Below, piece by piece: positions 56,601-64,000 of a stretch of 64,000 nucleotides of DNA. The notes beneath the pieces are model-generated. The model worked only from the letters and a program-made list of their open reading frames with translations, was not told the origin of the DNA and searched no databases. The number at the start of each line of letters is the position of its first letter. Position 1 is the first letter of the stretch. Origin of the DNA: Mixophyes australis (lineage: Eukaryota; Chordata; Amphibia; Anura; Limnodynastidae); the NCBI GenBank assembly GCA_036250195.1, contig JAVHZZ010000006.1, positions 162,495,224-162,559,223 on the forward strand, given 5' to 3'. A program made the translations under genes and the position numbers.

Positions 56601-57189
56601 TCAGCATCAGCAAGCAGCCTACTGAATAAACACCTCATGTAATCATCACCGTCAACACCTTCATCATCCACCTCCTCATTATTAGTACAAAGCCCAGTAT
56701 CTAATTTTCCAATTCTAGCTGATTCCCCTAATGCAATCCATGATTCTCAAGACACATCCATTCACACTACAGCTCTGGCCAAAAAATCCTTCTGTGAAGG
56801 AACACAGCTGCCGTAGGGCTGTCCCTTCAATTTGGATTGGCTGCAGTCTATGATGAAACAGAAACTACAGTGTGGAAGAATTCTGCAGCCCCTTTCATTC
56901 TTGCCACAAATATAAAGCAATGAGACTAAGCCGATTAAATTTTCTCTGTGTAGCATTCAGTGTCATCAGCTCCTCTGTGATCGAATAAAGCTGGGTCAGC
57001 TGGTTTACCAAATCAAGTCCCTGAGCATGAGCTCTTCTAGGTGGCTAAGATTTTATTACTGGGTGGTAATTCCAAATCCTTGTGTACTGTTCACTGTCTA
57101 TTCCTACCTGCTTGGGGACAACCTCATACCCACTGACTAGTATGACCAAGCCAAGAAGATGGTGGCCTTGCAGCTGTTGACGGAATAGG

Positions 57190-57700
57190 GAAATATCAAA
57201 ACTAGGACAGATCCCCCAGCACACTGCTATAGCCAGCAGCAGATCTGCTATTTCTACTGTAGATAAAAATGCAAAAGTCTCAGTTGCACACATTTGCAAA
57301 TGTATGTTGAAGCCACCCACCACTCCACGGTGCTTTTGCTAATAGGGTGGTCCTAACTCTAAACAATGAGAGTCCCATATATTTGGGCCATACATATGTG
57401 TTTTTAAATTGAGAGCTAACTTACCAAAGAGGTACCCCAGAAGCCTCCAAATGGCAATCCAATGTCAGCACTCCCCCCTCAGCTACTGACACCAACATGC
57501 CTCTCAGACAAATAAAGAAATGGAAGTTGCTCAAATCAATTTATAGGCTATAGCAGGTGCATGAAAGGGTGGAGTTATCCTAAAAGGAACAAACACAGAC
57601 AGATCTCCCTGCATACTGCTATAGCCAGCTACAGATCTGCTATTTCTACTGTAGATAAAAATGCAAAAGTCTCAAATCAATTTATAGGCTATAGCAGGTG
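57190..57700. repeat. diverged internal duplications
   Basis: The segment cagatctgctatttctactg then tagataaaaatgcaaaagtc occurs at about 57240-57285 and again at about 57632-57675. caatttataggctatagcag then gtgca occurs near 57536 and again near 57678. This points to a local duplication with rearrangement. No coding sequence. Confidence 0.7.
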
Positions 57701-57839
57701 CACCAACATGCCTCTCAAATTGCCTAGTTCTTGAGCAGGAAATATTTTTTTGTAGGCATTGTAAGAGTAATTAATACATTTTATTTAGTTGAACTGTCCA
57801 TTGTTATTGCAATTATACACCAGTGCTGTACTATATATC

Positions 57840-58500
57840 TTGCCATTCCCAATTTTTAAATCTGGGAAATGTAGGTCTTGCCTTCTATCCCAGTCCAACC
57901 AGTCCAGACAAGGTCCCAAATGACTAGTTACTTGCAGACAGGCCCCAGGCTTGTTTGTCTTGTATCTTGTATATGATTATTGGAGAAAAAAGAAGTCGGA
58001 AAGAAGGGAAAGAAGAAAATACCTAAGGTGAGCAATGCTTGTGCTTTTACAACTACAAGTGCAGTTAATGGCTACCAGAGACACAAATAAGGTGGGGGTA
58101 CCTGCCTGGTACCTCTTCCCAGCTTGAAGCAGCATGACACATATCTATTCATAAATACCATAGTCTCAGGGCCAGAATACAGGAGCTTAATACACTTAAT
58201 ATATGAGGGACCCAAACCAAACCGTTCCATTACCTCCTACAAGTAAAACCATTGAACTGAATCAAATGCCTTAGCAGTATCAAGGGAAACCACAACTTTT
58301 TTGTTATTACTTGAATGCTTTAGATGTAAAACAGTAAATAGCTATCTAAGATTTAAGCAAGTGGTCAATATCGGCTTGAACCCTGTTTGATCCGGATGAA
58401 CTATTTTTGCTATCACCCCGTTGAGCCTATCAGCTACTATTTTAGACATTTTTTTTATATCAGATGGCAGAAGAGATATTTGCCTCTACAAGTCAGGGTA
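57840..58500 (-). pseudogene. L1/Tx1-type LINE reverse-transcriptase relic
   Basis: On the minus strand, frames broken by stops encode KMSKIVADRLNG and VHPDQTGFKP (near 58372-58404), then VSLDTAKAFDSVQWFYL (RT motif A, near 58237-58291), then LGRGTRQVPPP-like sequence (the RGTRQG block, near 58085-58120). This order is diagnostic of the L1 clade, including frog Tx1. The YxDD box is beyond the preserved part. Confidence 0.8.
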
Positions 58501-59060
58501 CATGGTTTTTTTTTTCCAGGCATCAGTAGTATTAGTCACTGATTGGTGTGAAAAACAATGACAGAGCAGGTGCCACAAATGGTAAGGGTGGAAAGGGTGT
58601 TGATGTGTGGAATGTGAGACATCATAATTATAAACAATACTCCTGTTTGTCAACTTATCATAATGCATTTTCCAGAATAGAACTGGCACTTTTATCTCAT
58701 AACCTGGTACCTGCTGTGCGGGAAGTAGAATTCAAATCTAGGGGGATTTCCAATAATTTCCCCCTTCTGTTGACTACAGAGTTCAATAATACAGAGGGTC
58801 AAGCCTTTTGTAAGCTCCGTCCAATCTGGCTAACATTAATCAGAGCAAGGTTGGAGTTGGTTGCTCAATGGCAAGGGTGTTTTGCACGAATATTCAAACA
58901 GCAGAAACACCAGTCACCTGTGAAATTTTTAAACGGCAGCAATAAAAAGATTAAAAAAACAACATGAGTTAGAGCATAAATGTAGGGCCTTGAAATCTGA
59001 CTATATCTTGTTCTGAATCGGTGAGAACCAATTGACTTTTAGCTCAAAAAGAATAGGCTG
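58501..59060 (-). other. probable L1 linker remains
   Basis: The minus strand may hold the segment between endonuclease and reverse transcriptase of an L1 (Leu- and Gln-rich broken frames near 58690-58860), but no diagnostic block is present. A 139-codon plus-strand frame (58548-58967) lies antisense and is not convincing. Confidence 0.35.
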
Positions 59061-59068
59061 ATTATGTA

Positions 59069-59425
59069 TTAAACAAATTTAAGCATAAAGTAGTTTTTAC
59101 TAAGCATGGCAACTATGTGCAGGCAGTGCAGCTGATATGTTGATGCTAGATTGTACAGGGGAAAAACATTTCCTAATGTCTGACATAGCTGAGGGTCATC
59201 ACAATTGCTATAAAGATATGTACACATTGCAGGTTCAATATGGCATGAGTTACTTTTTGGTATATCTAAATAGAATCTACCTTCACAAGCTTTCATTGGA
59301 CAGTAGAAAATACCTGGAATGCCAAATTTCTCTAGGAGTAGTGGACAAGCAATAATGATCTTCCAAATGGTAGCCCGATAGCCCCAGGGGTAGAAGGTAT
59401 CCCGATACAACTTTAGAAACAACAT
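59069..59425 (-). pseudogene. possible L1/Tx1 ORF2 C-terminal fragment
   Basis: The 118-codon minus-strand frame starts near FYPWGYRATIWKIIIACPLL followed by a GIPG/FYCP segment and ACEGRFYLDI. This resembles the L1 block after the RT in which W-GK-PRI is followed by a GG-LPN and YY-A segment. It lies upstream of the RT relic in transcription order, so it must come from another copy or a rearrangement. Confidence 0.4.
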
Positions 59426-60426
59426 AGAGAATTTTATGCTCTTAAGTTGCTGGGGACCTTTAGTAATCTGTATGAGTCTAGTGCATTATCTCACTCTATG
59501 TCTCAAGCATTAATAGTAAATGCGTGGTCCCAGCACTAGGACCCAGAGGAAACACATCAGGAACAGTTGCTGAGCAACATAAGGCTGGTATGTGCTGAGA
59601 TGAAGTGTGTGGTGAAAATGTGACAGCTGGGACTGCAGGGGCAGGTCCGAGGATCCCGTGGTATATTTGAGTACCCATAATAATAAAGATGAGCCCCTGA
59701 GTGAAAAAAAGGGGGATCCCAACAAAGAAGGAGTGTTGCTGCGAAAGTGTGGAGCCACTTAAATAGTATCAGGTTTGAGGATATACCATAGAGAGTCCCC
59801 TTGTCTAAAGAAGGGAGATCATGTTAAGAGACCATATTCAGAGGGTTGCGAAAAGACACAGTGTAGCAGTATTTAATATATTTAATGTAACTCAGAGGGG
59901 CTACAGAGGACACTAGTGAGGGTGTCAGATCTACCAAACAAGACAGAGAGTACACCAGACAGAGAGGGTGTCAGAGACTGCACAAATTCGAGTAAGTGTG
60001 AGAATCCCAGGAGGGGCAAACAGAGTTCAGTGAGCTTGTGTTATAGCCCAAGAGATAGGGCCCCCTCAGTAGAGGTTTCATTAACTGTACTGGATTGAGA
60101 AAGGAGATGTATATATTTAGTTTAGTGAAATTATAAACTCAAGTATTGTGTTGGAACTAAGAGTTATTTTTATAGAACTGGTCTGGTGCCCAAATCAGCG
60201 AGACATCTGTTTGCAATGCACCCTAAGTTACCACACCTGTGTCCCAACACCTTAAATAGATATTGCTCAATCTGCATGTGCTGAGACCCTCTGATCATTT
60301 ATACCCAGTCCAGAGAGCTATCAAGGGCAGAGAAAAGTGCAAGTGAGGAAGTGCATTACCCACCTAAGCACCCAAGGTCCGCACACACAGTAGGAAGGGC
60401 TTACAACATTACAAGTTTTGCAAAAG
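59426..60426. other. intergenic stretch, nothing recognised
   Basis: Small frames at 59496-59758 (minus) and 59916-60098 (plus) lack motifs. Some of it may be old L1 sequence. Confidence 0.35.
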
Positions 60427-60840
60427 TCAAACTACACTGAATGCTTGTAACTTGTTGCTTCCTCCATCTGTCACCACTTTGCTCATAACATTGTTTAAAT
60501 CCCCAATACAAATAACATGATAGCCAGGAAAGAGTGTCATAAATTCACTACATCTTTTCAGGATCTTACTGGTGTAAGGTGTGGGCACATATACCAGAAG
60601 CACAATTATTGGGGATGAGTTTATTGTGGTTTTTATAAATATATATATATGCCCTCTAATTGGTTGGGAATAAGAACTGATGCTCCCTGTGAATTTAAAG
60701 TGTGAGAGGCATGATACACCCAACCAACCCAATTCTTTTTTAAAGCGAGGGTGAGGGTTTTGTCTCCTTTCTTGATTTATAGTTTCCAATAGGCATACAA
60801 CATCAAGTTTTTTTTTTTATTATTTGGTTCAACACAAGAG
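60427..60840 (-). pseudogene. L1/Tx1-type LINE endonuclease fragment
   Basis: L1 endonucleases nick target DNA. The minus strand encodes LDVVCLLETINQERR (the xxETH active-site block, His changed to Asn-like context), then KELGWLGVSCLSHFKFTGSI, RGHIYIFIKTTINSSPIIVL, VYVPTPY and HVICIGDLNNVMSK, the last corresponding to the GDFN active-site block with Phe changed to Leu. It ends without the SDH block. The frame is open for about 120 codons, which is good preservation for an old copy. Confidence 0.75.
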
Positions 60841-60875
60841 AACATTTTATTTTGTTTGTTTAACCCCCTAAAATG

Positions 60876-60985
60876 CCTTGAGGTATATTTCCTAAACTGT
60901 GGGTTTGAAAAAGTGGAGATGTTGCCTATAGCAACCAATCAATCAGATTGTAGTCATCATTTATTTAGTATTTTTGATGTTGATA
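60876..60985. mobile_element. palindromic MITE, copy 3 (one arm)
   Basis: ggtatatttcctaaactgtg then ggtttgaaaaagtggagatg then ttgcctatagcaaccaatca matches the left half of the family at 16345 and 49137. The right arm is missing. Confidence 0.7.
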
Positions 60986-61064
60986 GGTCCCTGGGCGCAT
61001 GGACAATGTATTTATGTATAAAACAATTTAAATGCATCATATGTTGTATTAGTTATACAGTGCT

Positions 61065-61972
61065 GTACATAGACATATACACAAAATAGCGACAGTATAT
61101 GACCTATTTAGTGGTAGATAACTACCAGCCCCTTGCATATAGCACCAATAGGTAACAGCTTATAAAAAGGCAATAATAAAACAAATACACATATAATAGA
61201 TGTATAGCAGCTGGTGGTATACAGGGCTATCCGTGTGTGCAACAACACTGAGTTGTAGCCAAACAGAAAAAAACTGGTAATAGTCACAAATAATGTCCAA
61301 ATGTGGATTCCATAAGTACATTCCTCCTGAGTGAGGATATGTAACAGATATAAGGTGCATATGCTGAATAATCCCCAAATAGGAATAGTTTGGTTCAAAA
61401 ACAAAGTCCTGGTTTGAGAGTATTAGTAAGAGCCAGACAGGTCCATCGGGTGAGCCCAGTTATGGAGGCTGGTTGAGAGACTTACCCTTAGTGAGGCAGA
61501 TCGCGAATCACATAGTTGTGGATAGTCCTAACCTGAACGCGCTCCCTTGTGCTTTGGGCCCGTTGCCGTGGAGATGTTTGTCCCATCCTGTTGCCTGGCG
61601 GAAGTGTCCGTCTCAGAATGTATGTTATTGCGCATGCGCATGCGCCTGTGATGCCGCCGCTCGTAGCGGTGGGTTTGAATATAGGTGTTCTCAGCAATAA
61701 CTACAGAGAGCTGTGCAGTATTATGTTTTGTGGCTTCAAACCAACGCGTTTCACCTTGGGGCTTCCTCAGGGATTGTGAAAGGGGGCCCATTGGTTAATT
61801 TCTTATAGGCACCCATGTTCCGGGTAGGTTACTGATAGGTCACATTTGTTGTCATATGTCCTATCTCTGATGGACAGATGTCTTATCCAATGGGAGTAGT
61901 CGTGATGAATAAATTTGTTTCTCCCTCTATATTCTGTCAGCTGTTTATTGTTATTTCTTTCACCTTTTGTGT
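61065..61972 (-). mobile_element. Penelope-like terminal region, minus strand
   Basis: Read on the minus strand it carries a hammerhead-like motif near its start, a GC-rich middle containing gcgcatgcgcatgcgc, and an end near ggtcatatactgtcgctatt then ttgtgtatatg, the style of ends seen in the other Penelope copies. No ORF is present. It directly precedes the next Penelope copy but belongs to a different subfamily, because that copy's 3' region is unlike it. Confidence 0.65.
61741..61772 (-). ncRNA. hammerhead-like motif with consensus core, minus strand
   Basis: On the minus strand: cctgaggaa, a stem-loop gcc-ccaa-ggt, gaaacgcgttgg. The first core box CUGAGGA fits CUGANGA exactly, and gaaa follows the second stem. 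One extra A sits between the core and the stem, which starts with a G-U pair. The palindromic acgcgt and the ggtt after it match minimal Penelope ribozymes. It is the best-conserved of the motifs here. Confidence 0.5.
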
Positions 61973-64000
61973 TGCTGCTTAAATGGCTAAGTTAGCATTG
62001 GTGGACTGGTAATAGTCGAGGCCATATCTTTCACACTTAACCACAATTATTTTTGGTCCGAGGGGCAGTTTTACAAACAGGTTCGCGGGACAGCAATGGG
62101 CGCAAAATTTGCGCCCAGTTACGCGAACCTGTTTGTGGCTGTCTGGGAAAACAACAACATATGGACCCACAATCCGTATCTCCAATTTCTACATCTTTGG
62201 TATAGATACATAGATGATGTCCTATTCATCTGGACAGGACCCCAAGATCAACTTACACTAACCACATCAATTCCAATGACCTGAACTTACACTTCACTGT
62301 GGATACTAGTACAGAGGCTATCAATTTTCTGGATTTACAAATTTACATCCAACAGAATCGAATTGAAACCAAAACATTTTTCAAAGAGGTAGACTCCAAC
62401 TCATTTATTCCATCAACAAGTAGTCACCACAAGAATTGGATGCATAACATACCCAAAGGCCAATTCACAAGAATTAGGCGCAACTGTTCCAAAATAGAAG
62501 ATTTCGATAACCAAGCCGAACTACTTAAGAATAGGTTTCTTGAGAGAAACTATAATCAGGAAATAGTTGAACAGGCCCTAACAACTGTTAGGGAAACAGA
62601 TAGGACCAGTATCCTTTGTAAAAACAATGCCCCAACCACTGAGTACAGTGTCCCGTTCATAAATCAATACAGCAGTGACTCAAAAAAAGTCGAGCACATT
62701 ATTCAAAAGCACTGGAAAGTTCTTCTGGGGGATGAAAAACTCAAAGAAATTCTTCCAAAAAAGCCAAGATTTATCTACACAAAAGCAAATTGCCTTAGAA
62801 CCCAACTGTGCATAGTACTATAGCACCAAACAAACCAAATACTGGCGAGACTTGGCTTAAAGAGAGTACAAAAGGTTTTTTTCACTGCACCAGATGTGCA
62901 GCGTGCAAAGTCAGCACCAGTAGACACACTAAACCTTCTACCGTGTAGACCTCCACAACCACGGGAGAAACACACCCCATAAGGGAGAAAATTACGTGTG
63001 ACACCACAGGGGTTATTTACCTCCTACAATGCCCCTGTGGGTTACAGTACATTGGGAGAACCATTAGAAAACTCCACGTCAGGATCTCCGAGCATCATAG
63101 AAACATCAGAAAGGGTTTTGACAAACATAGTGTCTCTGACCACTTTGCTAAACACCATTCCAAGGACCCATCAAAATTGCAATTTATGGGTATTAAAAAA
63201 GTCATCAAACCTTGGAGAGGGGATGACTATGTTAAATCTATATCGAGAGAAGAGTCCAAACACATCTACTTTATGAAAACCCTTGCACCAGAAGGACTTA
63301 ATATTGACTTCGAACTAGGCCAATTCCTCTGAGATCCCTCTGTATAATCTGCAAACCCTGTTTTCATGCAACCACCCGCCAACCAATGTCACTACTACAT
63401 ATGGGAATTATACACTACCCAATCCTGCAGAACTACATATGGGAAATAATTATTACCCAATCCTGCGCAATTATCAACATAACCCCTAATCGGCGGTTAG
63501 TGTAGGATTTCCAAGTGTCTAACACAACCCTCTTGTTTAAATCCATTGTTCAAAAACATTGGCATTACCCACTATAAATAGGGGCCACCACATTGCTGCA
63601 CAACCAGCCCAACCACCAGTACCGGTCGTGAATGTAGGGGCGACCCTCATGACCATATGTATGTATACCTGTGATTAATGTAATATTATGGCAACAGGGA
63701 TCTGTTGCGAATGTAAGCATTTTTTGCCACTATGCAGCCAGCAACAAGGACTATTGCCCCCCAGAGCTTTTAGGGGATGTTTATTAAACATTGGACATTG
63801 CACTACTGTAAAATGACTTTGGACTCCATATAATGGAATCAGATGAAGGAAAATGCAGGTTTTGCAACCTATCTGGGAACACTACTAACAAGACTATAAC
63901 CTTTGCAAGTTAAAGACCGGCATGGACACACTTTATGTGTTAGTGTCTATTTATGGTATATTACCAGTCCACCAATGCTAACTTAGCCATATAAGCAGCA
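61973..64000 (+). mobile_element. Penelope-like element, 5'-truncated, with terminal inverted repeat
   Basis: The first 42 bp (tgctgcttaaatggctaagt...) is repeated in reverse at 63959-64000 with one mismatch, at the very edge of the window. Between them lie a truncated ORF with reverse-transcriptase and GIY-YIG parts and a 670-bp 3' region. The 3' region contains two similar ctacatatgggaa...ttacccaatcctgc blocks (about 63390-63470). The element may continue past the window. Confidence 0.8.
62015..63332 (+). pseudogene. Penelope RT-endonuclease ORF, frameshifted
   Basis: Penelope reverse transcriptases are related to telomerase. The ORF lacks its N-terminal half. It begins with NYFWSEGQFYKQVRGTAMG and AKFAPSYANLFVAVWE, then the catalytic YIDDVLFIWTG near 62205. 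A frameshift falls near 62260-62285. The next 174-codon frame (62299-62823) carries NFLDLQIYI, the His/Arg-rich thumb-like block and KPRFIYTKANCL. Another shift falls near 62812, and a stop near 62946 lies within the Cys-cluster segment. The last frame from about 63000 has the GIY-YIG core (GVIYLLQCPCGLQYIGRTIR) and ends TLAPEGLNIDFE before TGA at 63330-63332. It is not functional as it stands. Confidence 0.87.

Noticed and set aside
62096..62284. Telomerase-like reverse transcriptase
   Set aside because: The YIDD box is followed by a GIY-YIG domain and Penelope linker blocks, and it is truncated and frameshifted, so it is a Penelope element rather than a host telomerase.

Overview
This window reads as vertebrate, most likely anuran (frog), nuclear DNA. 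The reasons are the mix of mobile elements (L2 and L1/Tx1-type LINEs, a V-SINE-like tRNA-derived SINE, Penelope-like elements with GIY-YIG endonucleases, a provirus, hAT and Tc1 elements and many small inverted-repeat elements), the AT-rich low-complexity DNA between them, and the lack of dense genes. The species cannot be named from sequence alone. I recognise no conserved host gene. The only host-like coding signal is a pair of candidate exons at 40073-40691, and these could also come from a transposon.

Layout. 0-8 kb: a small hAT-like element, a purine-rich tract, a 30-bp minisatellite, an L2 reverse-transcriptase relic, and a 135-bp tandem array broken by a SINE and a probable solo LTR. 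9-16 kb: an L2 3' end, a 210-codon ORF of unknown family, a dead hAT transposase, and a Tc1 element with TA target duplication. 16-22 kb: a run of small DNA transposons, including a 1.8-kb hAT-like element carrying 21 copies of a G-rich minisatellite. 24-35 kb: the centrepiece, a Penelope-like insertion with 14-bp target duplication and two head-to-head arms. One arm is split by an 8.2-kb provirus that has 844-bp LTRs differing at two sites, a 4-bp target duplication and an open gag-like frame, but no pol or env that I can see. 35-50 kb: a sibling hAT-like element, a second copy of the 30-bp minisatellite, an L2 3' end, the candidate exons, a hAT derivative of the 11-13 kb transposon, and minisatellites. 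50-64 kb: L2 and L1/Tx1 relics, a palindromic Penelope terminal region, a minus-strand Penelope relic, and a second Penelope copy with reverse-transcriptase and GIY-YIG relics running to the window edge.

How the parts relate. Several elements form families inside the window: the dead hAT at 11-13 kb and its derivative at 41.8-43.2 kb; two CAGGGCCTGA-ended elements; three copies of one palindromic element; two copies of one minisatellite; and four Penelope loci, three of which keep a hammerhead-like motif. Exact target duplications let the order of events be read: Penelope first and provirus second at 24-35 kb; tandem array first, SINE and LTR later at 5.6-7.4 kb; Tc1 relic first, hAT later at 41.7-43.3 kb. 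All family calls are by eye, without database searches.
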